DNA of 64,000 nucleotides from Cerrena zonata. Lineage: Eukaryota > Basidiomycota > Agaricomycetes > Polyporales > Cerrenaceae. The position numbers and the translations under genes are program-made. The notes under the pieces were generated by a model. That model saw only the letters and a program-made list of their open reading frames with translations. It had not been told where the DNA came from and made no database searches. This document shows positions 52,513 through 64,000 of the stretch, one piece after another; positions within the stretch are counted from its first letter, which is position 1, and the number at the start of each line of letters is the position of its first letter. Location: assembly GCA_038087015.1 (NCBI GenBank), contig JASBNA010000050.1, forward strand, positions 1 through 64,000, written 5' to 3'.

Positions 52513-54187
52513 TCACCCAAGCCTCGGCTTCTTCCTCGAATGTCCCCCACCAGCACTTCCAAAACTACCAGCACTTGCCTTGCCCGACATCTGGGCAGGA
52601 TGGAGTGCATTCATACCCGTATTTGCCGAATGCAACGACGTAGCGGGTGCAACGGCGGGCATAGGCATCATCGAAGGCGCATCGTCCTGGGTGATACGTC
52701 TGTTTGGCGGAATCTGGTTGTGCGGGAGACCATGGAACGCGCTAGGTGGGTGCAAGATATCGCAAAACGATCCGAGGATAAAGAAATAGGACATACTTGG
52801 CGTTAGGGACTGGATCTTCCTGGAACCACTTGTGTAACATGGCTTCTTTGGCGGAGAGCCGTTGGTCCGGGTCGTATCTGAAGAGATGATTGAGAAAGTC
52901 ATAGCCTTGGTGGTTGATGATGTTCCGTCGCGAGGATTGTGTACACCATTCTCGTAGATGGGGCGCATAACTTTAAAAGTGTCAGTTCCTCGTAAACGTA
53001 AATAAGGAATGAGATATACTATTCTATTCGTTTCATGCTGTGATATTCGGGCATATCTTTGACTCCTGGCCAATCGTGTTCTAATAATATGGTTAATAGT
53101 AAGAAACAAAATATATACTGTCGTAGGGAGACCTACCACTCGGCGTTCCTAATACTTCAAAGATCTTGAGCATTTGATCCTTCTGAAAGGGAACGTTCTT
53201 CTTTGCATCCAACTTGGCTTCTTCACCTTTGAATATCGGTCTCAGACTCGCCAACTCTGCAACGACACATCCAATGGCCCAGATGTCCACTGCACGATTG
53301 TAATGTTTCGCTCCCAGCAGCAGCTCAGGCGCACGATACCAAATGGTGACCACAACCTTGTCACCGGCAAATAGAGGCTGAAGAGGTTCATATGTGAGAC
53401 GGGCGAGACCTAGATCGCCGATTTTGACGACGCCTTGGTGAGTGATGAGGATATTGGCAGGTTTAAGATCACGGTGGATGATGTGTGCTTGGTGGAGATA
53501 TAAAAGGCCGTTGAGAAGTTGGTAGGTGAGGGATTTGAGAACAGAGGTCGAAATATTACTGCGAAGGGTTTGGGAATGGTGGTGTATCACTTGCTAGGAG
53601 GGCTAAGCTACGTCAAGCGGAGAGAAAGAAGAGACATACGAGAAAGTCATGTTCTGCGTATTCAAAGACCATGTATATGGATTTGTCTTCCAAGAGGACC
53701 TCTTTCAACGCAACGACATTCTCATGTCTTATTTCCCGATTCAGCTGTTGTGTGGTTAGTAACCAAAAATAGACTGGGAAACACTTGGACTTGCAGCAAT
53801 TTCTCGAATGGCACTCTGGCTGATACCGGTATAAGTAACAACATCCCCCTCTTTATCCGGCTTGAACTTTTTGATCGCATGTATTTGACCATCCTCCTCC
53901 TTGCTCCGAGCCTGGTAGACACGGCCATAAGTACCTGAAGAGATGAAGCCCAGGATGGTGTATTTGTCCCCTACGCGTCTGCGTGTATTGTCACGCTTGG
54001 ATCTGTAGAAGCGCATGGGGTCCTGGAGATACATGTTCGCAGACCGGTCGTCTGTGGTCAGCATAAAAGCAAAGTTGTGTTCAGCTAGGGTTGTTGTTGT
54101 TAGGACGTTCGTAGACAGACCGCGGACAGAATGTGGATGTTGCAAGGGAGCAAGCGAGTCGGCCGTGTAAGCAATTCCTGTTGGCAA
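52513..54187 (-). CDS. SSN3: Cyclin-dependent kinase CDK8/Ssn3 of the Mediator kinase module
   Basis: It phosphorylates the RNA polymerase II tail and transcription factors with cyclin C, in the nucleus. Exons give the N-lobe ([26 protein letters not shown]), the cyclin-binding helix with SQSAIREIA, typical of Ssn3, then [60 protein letters not shown] and [17 protein letters not shown], the Ssn3-specific insert. A C-terminal Pro/Ala/Ser tail ends [12 protein letters not shown] at 52513. About six introns; the exon with the D..R..S C-lobe motifs is near 52,800-52,970. It is complete and its key residues are present. The start at 54187 is the first in-frame ATG after a stop. Confidence 0.93.
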
Positions 54188-54372
54188 GCCGTTAAAGCGG
54201 ATATAGAGGTCTAAATAGGGCAGAATATACTCTCTCCGGTATATTCTTGCAAAGTTTGATCATCATGGTAGGACTTGCGACCGTGAACGGAAGGAAAGTG
54301 GGAGGAGACGCCGGGATCTCAACTCGACCTGCAACCACCACCGTTGCTCTCTTATTCTAGCTGCTGGCCACC

Positions 54373-56069
54373 ATGACAAAAACCCAGGATAGTTTCATGT
54401 TTACGGTAGGGAAACTTGGTAAGTAACAATACAGCTCATGTCGTCCATCTGACCGTTCATACCATCCTAGATGCTGGTATGGCCGTACGTGTCCCTGCTC
54501 GAGCACCAATATCGGACACAGCTCATTCCCTCTCAAATTACTCTCTGTAGATCCTTTTGGGTGAACGTGCCCATCTCATCGAGTTTCCCTCTCTTCTTCT
54601 TCCTCCGGGTGCAACAACTGGTTCCATCGTCAACATTTCCGTCACCCGAAACGTTACCGAGGAAAAGAAGCGTGACAATGACTTCTGGGACCTCCAGAAC
54701 GATATTCTAACTAATTACGGCGTAAAGACCCCTCAGCCTCCAAAGCTCGAAGTATGTGATGCACTATTCACTACACCCTCGTATACAATCCATTTCCCAG
54801 GTTCGCAACGTTACCCAAACCTCCGTGACACTGGAATGGCCCAAACTCGATCTCGCCACAGCCAAACTCCGTTCCCTCGACATATACCGCAATCATCAAC
54901 GCCTGGCTGCTATACCCTCCCCTTTGACCAATACCTCCACCAAACTCTCCGGTCTTGCCATCGACACTGAATACCGCTTCCACCTCGTTATGCGTACCAC
55001 AGCGGGCACTTTCCAATCCAACGTACTCAATGTTCGCACCCACACTATGGCCGACACATCTGGTATTTCTGTTTGCTTCGGAAACGTCCAAGATAATCAC
55101 CTTCTCGAGAATGCAAGACTCGCTTTGGGTGAAATGGGCGCTAAATGGAGCGACAAAATCCAAATCGACACTACCCATTTCGTTTGTACTACCCCTGCTG
55201 CTACTCCTGGCAGTGCATCAACTACTGGAAGCATGTCCAGCGCTCCAGGTGTAGAATACCAGAAAGCTTTACAACTGAGCATCCCGGTTGTGAACCCGAA
55301 CTGGATTCTCGCGTGTCACTCGGAGAAGAAGTAAGCACAACCCGTTGGAATAACATGGACTTGAATGCTAATATTACTCTCCAGGATGGTCCCTATCCAT
55401 CCTTACTATCTCGGTGCAAGCTCCTCGACACCCATGAGCTCAGCACCCTTCTCCCGTCCCCAATCCATGTCCCAAGTAACCCTTCCCTCTCCCTCTTCTC
55501 GCTCTCCGGTGCAAAATAAAGCGGCAAACCGACAATCTATGCCAGCTCAACGTAGCACACCGGGCTCGCCTCCAGCTTCCTCATTCGTCAACCAGACACA
55601 CCAACCCATCAAACCAATCGCACCGACACCCGAAGAGGAAAGTGAAGACGACAGCGGACCACAGTCCATCGAAGAAAGGTTTGAGGAGACAGATGAAGAA
55701 GCCGAGAGAGCAGGACGTCCAAGAAAAGGTACTATGAGCAAGAACTTCAAATTCCCCCCTCCTTCTGATTCAGCTCCACCACCTCCCGTACCGGCACTTC
55801 CCCCCTCCATCTCCGTCTCTTCTTCGCAAACCCCACCGCCCAAGGAGCCCAAAGAAGACTCCCGCCCATCTCCACCCCAAATCCAAACGCGTCCTACGCA
55901 TACTTCAACAGACACCGAAGACGCGTCTCTCTCTGCCGTCCCGAATATCATCACCCCATCCACGGTAGAAGTTCCCCCTCCGCCTCCCGTCGAGAAGGAA
56001 CGTTCGCCAATGGTAAACGACGTTGGAGATGATGATTTGGGTGAAACGGAGGAAATCTCTCTGAGTTAG
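54373..56069 (+). CDS. CHS5: Chs5-like exomer component (FN3 + BRCT)
   Basis: It acts at the trans-Golgi in the exomer complex that exports chitin synthase to the cell surface. Five exons join in frame: MTKTQDSFMFTVGKL / DAGMA / ILLGERAHLIEFPSLLLPPG..PKLE / VRNVTQTSVTLEWPKLD.. / MVPIHPYYLG... The N-terminal dimerisation segment with the FPSLLLPPG motif, the fibronectin-III domain, and the BRCT domain (SVCFGNV.. to VVNPNWILACHSEKK) are in the order known for Chs5. The tail is Pro/Ser-rich and acidic. Introns are at about 54420-54470, 54489-54548, 54751-54800 and 55332-55383. The Kozak-like CCACCATGAC supports the start. Confidence 0.92.
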
Positions 56070-56693
56070 AATCACGATTTCTCATAGCGCTATGGTGACA
56101 GACGAGTGTAGTGGGGGGTTTAGTGTAGCTCATCATGATTTCTTAGCTGGTACTACAGGACATACTCCGGCGCTTAACATACTTTGATAGAGAAATCGTA
56201 TATTTTTCTCGGGATCGCTGTTATGAAACCATCTACAGCTGTCGCTGCCACATCGTTCTTCCCAAATTTATGGCAAGAGTCTGGTCCAAAACTCGCTCAG
56301 ATTCCAATCATGACGGTGCTATGGCATTCAAGTTCATGGTGTTTTGTCAAGCGACGGCACACCTTAGTGATCAATGCTAACCAATGCCACAGATCCACCT
56401 AGCTATCGGTCCCAGCAATCCATTCCGGCATGTCCGATACACTCTTATATTTCACAAGTGCTCGCTCCCACCGACCCGGCCAGCTTGGAGATGGTTCCGC
56501 TATTTCGATGCAGAAGATTCCGTCCGCAAAGGCGTCACAAATCGCGATTGGCATCGAGATCTCCTATTCCAGTTGACATCATGGAAACCTGTCAGCATGC
56601 AATAGTATCATATAAACTCACGCAATTCGAGCTCGGTCTTGTACCGTACCTTGCCGTACCCTTTTGTAAGTTGCAACTCACTTCACTCCAGAT
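56070..56693 (+). other. Intergenic with an unassigned reading frame
   Basis: A plus-strand frame at 56384-56605 reads ..HLAIGPSNPFRHVRYTLIF..YFDAEDSVRKGVTNRDWH.. and looks protein-like, but I find no start, splice frame or family. It could be a remnant of a degraded gene. The rest is the 3' side of Chs5 and the promoter of the next gene. Confidence 0.25.
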
Positions 56694-57694
56694 ATGAGCA
56701 AAGTAGTCACTATCGTGGGCGGTCACGGAAGGGTAGTCATCATGAACTATTCCCCTCACCATTGTCGAAATGGCTAATTTGATAACAATAATGTTCCAAG
56801 GTTTCTCTCCGTCTGGCTCATCTCTTGAAAGCTAAAGCCAAAGTCACCTCCATCATTCGCACAGAAGAACATGCATCCGACATTACTGCTGCTTAAGCTA
56901 CACCTCTTGTTCTCTCCCTCGAGAACGACTCGGTCGAGAAGTTTACCAATGCTTTCGAAGGATCGAACGTCGTCGTCTTCTCTGCAGGTGCCGGTGGACA
57001 AGGTAGTGCCGACCGCACAAAGGCCGTAGATTACGAAGGCGCTTTGAAGGTCTACGACGCCATCGAAGCCGTCAAAGGAGAGAAACCTAGATTGTTATTA
57101 GTCTCCGCCGTTGACGTCAGGAACCCTGATATAATACCTGATTACTACGTGGGTTTCTTATTTGCTGATATGCCGTCGGGCGATGTTCTCATCACTTCGG
57201 GACCAGAACGACGAAGACAAGAAGATTTCCGAACGGAGTCAAACTCATCTCGCCACCTATTACAAGTGGAAATATCAGGCTGACAAAAACCTCATTGAAC
57301 GTACCGCTTTCAAATGGACTATCCTTCGCCCTTCAGGCTTGACCAACGCTGAGGGTACAGGAAAAGCTTCCATTGGGAGACCGCATTTGGTCCCGACTAT
57401 TTCTGTACGTGTCTCCTCTATACATGTTGTGTCAATGTCAACTATTTCACTCGCTAAACTTCAACGCCTACCTCTTTCGACACTCACACTTTAAATAACT
57501 TCCATCGGGCCCATTCTCGTGATGTTGATTTCATTCTACCTTCGTAGCGCAATGACGTTGCCCAAACTTTGGCTCTTCTCGTTGATCGACCTGATGCAGC
57601 AGGGTTGGCGCTCGATATTGTCAGTAGTGATACGCCCCTTGAAGAGGCGTTGGATGAGGCTATCACGAAGAGGGCTACCGCTTGGGTGGGCTGA
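56694..57694 (+). pseudogene. NmrA/YMR090W-like NAD(P)-binding protein with in-frame stop
   Basis: Exon 1 MSKVVTIVGGHGR joins across GTAGTC..CCAAG to VSLRLAHLLKAKAKVTSIIR.., a Rossmann start. At 56894-56896 a TAA interrupts (..SDITAA stop ATPLVLSLEND..), after which the frame continues with SNVVVFSAGAGGQGSADRT, LLLVSAVDVRNPD, YYKWKYQADKNLIERT, WTILRPSGLTN and ..TLALLVDRPDA.. to AWVG. Homology-like features on both sides of the stop suggest a broken gene or a base error, since no intron can remove it. Related proteins are short-chain, NAD(P)H-sensing or epimerase-like. Confidence 0.75.
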
Positions 57695-58716
57695 GTTGCC
57701 TGCGATACATCAAATGAAGCACATGGTCAGAAATTGCTACAGTTCGAAGTCGATAGGTTTGTGTACAGTACTTGGGCGTAAAAATTTCAAGTTTCTCTTC
57801 CGCCACGCCTGCAAGGATATGTCCAAAGCTTCATATCTAGTGGAGGTTGATTCTTACGCCGTCTTCGTCCATTAGAACGACTTGTTAGTTTTGTTCAAGA
57901 AGTTCGCTTAGGTTCGTGGTGTAGCCGACTCGGGTATCCCTAGTGTGGGATGAATAGGTACGTCTTCGCCATCCACTATTCTTGCTATCACCGGTGCTGA
58001 TAAGACATATTCTTGATCAAGAAGGACTCCTGTCTCTGGGAAGTGAATATCCCAACGCCCTGTCGAATTATCGAATGAGGTAAATGGTGCCGTCTTAAGT
58101 GATCTCATGAACAACCTCTACGATCGGACTATCGGCCCCGACAACAGTAAAGTAGTAACTTCACGCTTCTATCTTACTTGTTTGAACGGGAAACAAACAA
58201 CATCTAGTCAGATTCGGGGTGAGTTCAGATCCTGAAATACTCAGGGATTCAAACTTACAGCTTACTACCCGGTATGATCAAGTATGACAGGCTTTTCCCA
58301 ATTTCGCTTCCGCATTATTCGAATCATTCAATCCTTCAACCCAAATACGTGATACACACGTCGCTTCAAAAATACACTGTATGTGAGTTGCTCTATAGCT
58401 TATAAATATATCCTAGATCTCGTGGCCCTCGTAATTGGTCCACTGTCAAACCTTCTCCTGTGGCACCCCAATCTATCCGTTACTTCAGTAGGGAGTGGGG
58501 GTATATATGCAAGCTTTGTTTCCACGCTTCTCCGTCCGAATGACAGTCCTAACATAACACAGAAGTCCGATGTGGATTTCGCGACGATTCTCAAACTTTG
58601 ACCGTGGCACAAGTCAGGATGAATTCAGTTCACCGAACACGTATAAATACATACCTAAACTCTGAAATACTCACATCCCTCGTTGACCTCCACATCAACT
58701 ATACGCACCTCTGGTC
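57695..58716. other. Intergenic with a minor degraded minus-strand frame
   Basis: The minus-strand frame 58114-57908 (..WDIHFPETGVLLDQEYVLSAPVIARIVDGED..) looks protein-like, and weaker matching sequence upstream to about 58170 has stops. I cannot name it; it is probably a gene relic. The right part, about 58600-58716, should hold the promoter of the next oxygenase gene. Confidence 0.3.
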
Positions 58717-60320
58717 ATGTCTGAAAAACCTGAAATTCCCCATTATGTCCCGGCTCCTCCTACTCGCGAAGAGCGTAAGCTACCATTTTTCTCTAGTCAT
58801 TACCCATCTTAACAAATCATATATAGTTGACTATGCGGACCTCGCTATCATAGACTTGTCTAAGGCTAGCACGCCCGAAGGACGAGTGAAACTGGCCACT
58901 GAAGTCCGTGACGCTATGCGCGACAATGGTTTCTTCTATGTCATCAATCACGGCTTCACTCAAGAACAGGTATCCAAACACACATATTACTCAAGTGTAT
59001 TTTGTTGTGCTAATTACTCATCTTATTTTAGACCACTCGAATCTTCGATATCGCCGATCTTCCCTTCTCTCATGTCAGTGATGAAGAAAAACGCAAGTAT
59101 GAGGGCACAATGCTACAGAGTGGATCATACCAAGGGTATAAGCTCCGTCGTTACTGGGTATATTTCTCTGTTTGGTTGACCTTGCTTCAAGCATTGATCC
59201 TATGCTGCCCGTTCTAGCATATCGACAACGGCGTTCATGACCAGATTGAACACTACAATAGTGAGTACTTCCACTAAAGTACGTCTAAACTGGGATTACA
59301 ATGTCGCTTAGTCAACAAGATCGTCACCAACCGCGAGCACCCAGAGGTGCTACGACCTTTGATATCCGAGCTTGATGAATTCTCTCGACACAACTATTTC
59401 AACGTTCTGTATCCTCTCCTCAGGTGCGAGAAAAAAACTCTTATAACATTTCTGATTTAATTCGATCTCGAATTTGATGTAGGCTTTTGGCAATTGGACT
59501 CGAGCTACCGGAAGATACTTTTCTGAAGATCCATCAATACGACAAGGTCGGAGAGAGCTGGCGTACGTTGTTACACATCATTCGTGATTTTGATTTTGCG
59601 TCTCAACTACTATTGGTTACTTAGTTCGCTTCATGAAATAGTGCGTCCATTACTCAGGAGTCGTATAGATGTTTGCCACTTATACTACATAGTTATCCTC
59701 GCACAGAAGAAGAGGAGTCTAAGACTAACAACGTTTGGTTGAAAGGCCACACAGGTAATATCTCATCGCTGTTCCCCGAAGTTGCAAGTTATAACTAAAT
59801 GACTTGTATCCGAATTCAGATTTTGGTTCTCTTACTATTCTTTGGTCTCAACCTGTTTCTGCCTTACAAGTAATGTCGCCTGACGGCAAATGGAGATGGA
59901 TTCGCCACATCGACAACGCTCTCGTATGTCACTGCCCCTCTCTACTTTGAGTGACCTTTGCGTTTACACACATTATAGGTCGTCAACTCAGGAGACTCGT
60001 TGGAATTCCTCTCTGGTGGTTATTATCGTCCAACCATTCACAGAGTCGTCCAACCTCCTCCCGATCAACGTGGATACCCACGTCTAGGTGCATTCTTTTT
60101 TGCCACGACAGATGATGATGTGAAGCTCGTTCCCTTCGCCGAGAGCCCAGTTCTTCAACGCCATGGCATCAAGAGAAGATTCAAGGATGAAGACGCTCCG
60201 ATCACTGAACAATGGCGGAGCGGAAGAATCAAGGCTTATGGAAAGAGTAAGCCTACGAAGACGGAGGCTGGGACGGAGCAAGAGGTGATCAGTGGGGTTC
60301 TTGTCACTCATTACAATTAG
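58717..60320 (+). CDS. Fe(II)/2-oxoglutarate oxygenase, isopenicillin N synthase-like, ~10 exons
   Basis: Start MSEKPEIPHYVPAPPTREE at 58717. Then LDYADLAIIDLSKAST..DNGFFYVINHGFTQEQ (the DIOX_N segment), IADLPFSHVSDEEKRKYEG, a short exon HIDNGVHDQIEHYN, ..HNYFNVLYPLLR, and VWLKGHTD / FGSLTILWSQP with the iron ligands H and D split by an intron. The distal His lies in PTIHRVVQPP and the Arg in the RGYPRLGAFFF region. The C-terminus is ..VISGVLVTHYN. Members oxidise small molecules in secondary metabolism or detoxification; the substrate is unknown. It is cytosolic by lack of a signal. All expected catalytic residues are visible. Confidence 0.85.
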
Positions 60321-60541
60321 AAACGGAACGTGAATAGGCCTATACTTCTCCTGAAACGAACATTGTATTTTACTGCCTCTGAATTGTGTCGATGTGCTTC
60401 TAACAAATAAATCGTTGTTTCGATGATGCGAGTATCAAGATTCAACTTCCGAGTCTTTGTTCCATAAAGAATACATGATTTCATTATTATACAAAATGTG
60501 TTTTACAATACTTACACAACTCGGTGAAACGTAAAGCAGTA

Positions 60542-63078
60542 TCACAGAACATAGATAAAATCCTCATTTTGTGAGTCAGTCAAGTCATCAAACGCTTGCC
60601 CATTTAATGCGCTAGGGTCAGCTCCTTCCCGTATCTCGCTCTCCTCGTTCTGCAACTGGATCCGTGCAGAATCCTTCGCTGTTTCTAAAGATGTATCGAC
60701 AATAACAGCGGCCTTACCCAAGCGGTGACGGCGTGCCGCGTGGCGTTTGTTGAGGAGAGTAAGATAAACGGCTGTGAACCTATATGTTCATCAGTTTTGC
60801 AAGAAATACGGAAGCATGGCGCGTGGGCGTACAGGACTAGGACTGAAAGCGCAATCCAACAGATCAGACTGTGACAGAGGATTAGAGAGGTACGAAAGAG
60901 GCTGAGACAGATGCTTACTTGGCGATAAGGCCTCGACGATAAAATGGAGCCTCCTCAACCGTATAAAGAAGTGGGCCAACAATCTACGAATAAAAGTGAG
61001 CACGCTATATGAATTTGTTCATGGAAGCACATACGTTACCCGTACATTGAGCGATGAACATAAGACCTAGTGTAGGGGTCACAGCGAGTGAATAGCGATA
61101 TGGTACCAAGCTTACCTGTGACGCATAGCTTCTTAGTATGTCCCGCAGTGTTCTGGCTTCCCCATGCATAAAGCATCGGTTGTAGACCAGTGAATACCGA
61201 AAGCTAGAAAGAGTGTTCTTAACGTGATAGAATATGTCTTAACAAGGAGCATACCACATAATAACATCCTAGTAATTTGTTCTTCAATTCAGGCCCACGT
61301 CCAAGCACAAGCAGTGCAGAGGCACCAGCGATAGCGGGGAGTGTCAGTCCGAATAATACGGGCCATTTGAGCTTAAGCTTGGTTGATAATAGAGCCGAAA
61401 ATATGGTTATAATCACTTGCAGTGCAGCGAATGGTATGTTGAACAAAAGAGTTTGAAACTTTTACCGGAATGAGCTGACAAATATCTGGAGTCAGTTTCA
61501 CAAGGTGACGCTTACCTGATTGAACCCAAACCCCTTGATAATGAGGGGTCCGAAGGTCCCGATACCGCCGCTTGGAAGTCTGATATATGAACATTTCGTG
61601 AGTTTCTCGTGTAGACCTTTTAAATGAACGAAAATCTTACGTACGCGCAGAGGAAGAGCATTGCGAACCACAGATAGCTCTTAACATCCAAGACAAGTTC
61701 CAAGACGTGATTCCATTTCCATACTTTCGTCTCCGTACCCTTCGACGCGATTAGCCTATTTCTACAAAAATCAACATTATGTGGGACACACCATGTTATT
61801 CGCCCTAAGTCGTTCGACTGCAATAATTTTCTCTTCATGACTCAGGAATTTTGCCTTCGTCGGAGAGTCCGGCAAGATGAACCTGAGAACCACTGCCTGT
61901 GAGCACTTCGTAACTTATTAAATGATTCGCCATACCATACGATAGGTGACAGAGCTACGGTCAACAGACCAACGAATAGAAAGATTGTCTACTGAGTGCG
62001 TTAGATCATCGTGAACATAAGACTGATCACTATTACGCACCTGGTATGGTTTCAAAGCGCCGTCAATATGTCCAAGACCCCAAGCCAGGAGGGAGCCAAC
62101 CATGCCAGTTACACCGTTTGCAGCAAACCAAATAGCAAGTCGTAGCGTCTGTTCCCTTCTACGCCACCACTAGACACATTATTAGAGTTATAGTCGAATT
62201 TATGCTCACAAAAACATACCATTTGCGTCACCGTGATGAAACATGGAGCTGTCAAAGACTGAATAAGCAATATACTCTACGACCAAAAAGGAGGTATACT
62301 TACCTACTGTAGCTTCGAATATCCCAAGGAGAAAGCGCGATGCGAGCAGCCCGCCAAAATTTGTAGCAGCACTGAAGCAAGCGACGACGACACCCCACAG
62401 AAATACATTCACAAATACTGCGTATACAAACATCAACATCAACGATTTGAATTTTTTCAATGGATAAACTTACAATATTTCGCAACAGGCATTCTTAGAA
62501 TGAGATAGGAGGATACAGGTTGCCAGATTAATTGTGCAACATAAACGATGCTGCCCAGCCAACTGTACTGAGAACCGTGTAGGTCTGAGGAGGAGTTATA
62601 AATTAGTGAACGGATGTATAATTCAAGAAGTAGCTTACGTGTATCAGCCTGGATGTTGAATACTGAAGTGTACGATAGAGAGGATCTAGTTGGGATATAT
62701 GAAGAAATATAATATTGTGACGAAATGCAATGAGACGTACTTGTCTAGCTGTTGTAGGAAATAGACCATACATATTACAGGCATAAGCCAGAGATCAATC
62801 TTGCGTAAGATAGCACGGTCTTGTTCAGGAGTGATGTGTATAGGGTTAGAAGAGTCTCCGAGGATTTCAAGGGCTTCATCTTTCCCTTTTGCCTTCTTCG
62901 AAGAATTGACGTGAACTTGGGCCCCTTCGAGGGTGGTCGAATGCTCAGCATGCTCGATATCGACCTTCTTGTCAAGGTCGAGAGAGTTGGCTACAGAGGT
63001 GGAAGTCATCGAGTAATAGCTGGGAACGGATGGCGAAAGATAGACCTTGCTCGAGATCCTTCGGAAGAAGCCTGACAT
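60542..63078 (-). CDS. MFS permease, allantoate/DAL5-type anion:cation symporter, many exons
   Basis: A plasma-membrane transporter for an organic anion or vitamin-like solute. The N-terminal soluble exon (63078-62740) contains ITPEQDRAILRKIDLWLMPVICMVYFLQQLDK, the conserved start of transmembrane segment 1 in this subfamily. Later exons give SWLGSIVYVAQLIWQPVSSY, VFLWGVVVACFSAATNFGGL, ASRFLLGIFEAT, WWRRREQTLRLAIWFAANG, TIFLFVGLLTVALSPIVWFI followed by PDSPTKAKFLSHEEK, then WNHVLELVLDVKSYLWFAML, FGPLIIKGFGF, FNIPFAALQVIITIFSALL and ..LYAWGSQNTAGHTKK. The cytosolic tail ends ..DSQNEDFIYVL at 60542. About 12-14 introns, 12 membrane segments expected. Complete. Confidence 0.88.
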
Positions 63079-63682
63079 GTTGTACCTTTAGAAACTTTAT
63101 AACGACTCCAACGCCGCACAAAGCCAATGAATGATTCCCGGACCGTCTGACTTGAGACTAAGCGTCGGTAAAACGACATAACGGACCGTTTTGCACGTCG
63201 ATTTTCATCACATAACTCCTATAATGCTTGATGTAGTGTTTTTGAACATCTAACAGGTCTTGTGTTCCAAAATGGACGCCGGGAATGTTGTTCTATTTAC
63301 GCCCAAATACCAGCATCATCACAGACTTTGAGTACGAAGGGTTGAGAGGGTCAGCTGCTCATTATCGAGACGGGAGAGCGATGGAGCTGAGACATTACAC
63401 TCGCTGGGCATGCTCAAACTAAACCAGTGCTACACGAATGTTACCCCACAATCAGGCACCTGTTACCCCGGATTTGCGCTATGCATTATTGTCCTCGGTG
63501 TTTCAAGATGGTCCGCAGACATGAAACGGTCGGATAACGATAAATGGACCTGGCGATCCCCTCAATACGGTCCGCGCGGTCCGTACGGGAAGTTTGGGAG
63601 GTGAAGGAAGGTCCCAATATAACGAATGAGGAGGAGGATGTTCGCAGCGAGTCACTGAACAGTTTCTCGTTCTTAGACCACT
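63079..63682. other. Shared promoter region between divergent genes
   Basis: The permease and the oxidoreductase are divergent, with starts about 600 bp apart. There are CGG/CCG-rich palindromes such as GGTCCGCGCGGTCC (about 63567-63582), but no motif I can assign. No gene is supported. Confidence 0.4.
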
Positions 63683-64000
63683 ATGTCCTTCTCAGACAAA
63701 CCTCTTGGTGGCCGCGTCGCTATTGTCGGTACCGGCAGTCGAGCCTCGATGTTCGTACGCGGAATCGTACAACGTCCGAATAGCCAAGTTGTGGCCATAT
63801 GTGAGCCTAATGCGGTCAGGGCAGCCTATTACAACACCCTTCTTCAAGAATTAGGGGCCCCAACGGTACCGATTTACAAACCAGAAGGGTTCCAGGAAAT
63901 GCTCCAGAAGGAGAAGGTAGAGACAATTGTTGTGACTTGCATCGATGCACTTCATGATCTATACATTGTCCCCGCGCTGGAGGCTGGAGGTAAGCATGTA
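63683..64000 (+). CDS. Gfo/Idh/MocA-family oxidoreductase, N-terminal part (runs off the window)
   Basis: From MSFSDKPLGGRVAIVGTGSR the frame shows the NAD(P)-binding GTGSRASMFVRGI turn, VVAICEPN at the end of strand 2, and VETIVVTCIDALHDLYIVPALEAG, the family-typical segment in which TCIDALH corresponds to TP..H. At about 63992 a GTAAGC donor begins the first intron, so only exon 1 is seen. Substrate (a sugar or inositol-like compound) unknown. Confidence 0.85.
   Translation, partial: MSFSDKPLGGRVAIVGTGSRASMFVRGIVQRPNSQVVAICEPNAVRAAYYNTLLQELGAPTVPIYKPEGFQEMLQKEKVETIVVTCIDALHDLYIVPALEAGGKHV

Noticed and set aside
45825..64000. Biosynthetic gene cluster from the 2OG oxygenase, permease and oxidoreductase at the right end
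   Set aside because: No backbone synthase or dedicated regulator is present in the window and the neighbours are housekeeping genes; the window ends before this could be tested further.

Overview
The window looks like genomic DNA of a filamentous basidiomycete, most likely an Agaricomycete. The evidence is many 50-60 bp GT..AG introns, proteins recognisable from mushroom-type fungi (Chs5, CDK8/Ssn3, hexokinase, a mitochondrial L14, a DAL5-type permease), an HNH and a Crinkler-like family typical of these genomes, and dense Ty3/gypsy, LINE and tRNA-derived repeats. It has two halves: about 45 kb that is almost all accessory or mobile DNA (1-45,500) and about 18 kb of gene-dense core (45,800-64,000).

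Left accessory part. A small unknown gene (101-773, -) is followed by 1.1 kb of non-coding DNA. That stretch holds a dispersed 15-bp palindrome, a 186-bp foldback and two telomere-like units. Next comes a 5.4 kb gene on the minus strand joining C2H2 fingers, an OrsD-like cysteine/histidine region and a RecQ-type helicase, the kind of gene often found near fungal chromosome ends. It carries an apparent 1-bp frameshift near 4,891.

Candidate new system, 7,741-19,990. Two copies of a repeat of about 0.8 kb lie in inverted orientation about 10.6 kb apart, each carrying a tRNA-derived Pol III promoter. Between them are three multi-exon genes: a charged nuclear-looking protein (-), a probable Fe(II)/2-oxoglutarate dioxygenase resembling the TET/JBP group (-), and an unrecognised 876-aa protein (+). 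The last two are divergent. Their shared 2.9 kb promoter region holds twelve copies of a hairpin whose stem changes are compensated, a GA-rich satellite, and three 157-bp tandem copies. I see no transposase inside.

Retroelement cluster, 20,895-40,033. It contains a scrambled gypsy element (pol + LTR on plus, gag + LTR on minus), a remnant of a chromodomain gypsy element, and a young 13.4 kb gypsy element inserted in that remnant (822-bp near-identical LTRs, CCGT target duplication). The young element carries a gag-protease ORF with about 1,100 extra residues and about 1.7 kb of extra non-coding DNA between gag-pro and pol.

Right part. A seven-exon Crinkler/RHS-like P-loop gene and a 5'-truncated LINE border the core. 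The core runs hexokinase (-), uL14m (+), an HNH protein (+), an F-box/LRR-like protein (-), CDK8 kinase (-), Chs5 (+), a broken NAD(P)-binding gene (+), a 2OG oxygenase (+), an allantoate-type MFS permease (-) and the start of a Gfo/Idh/MocA oxidoreductase (+). These are independent housekeeping or metabolic genes, not a pathway cluster.
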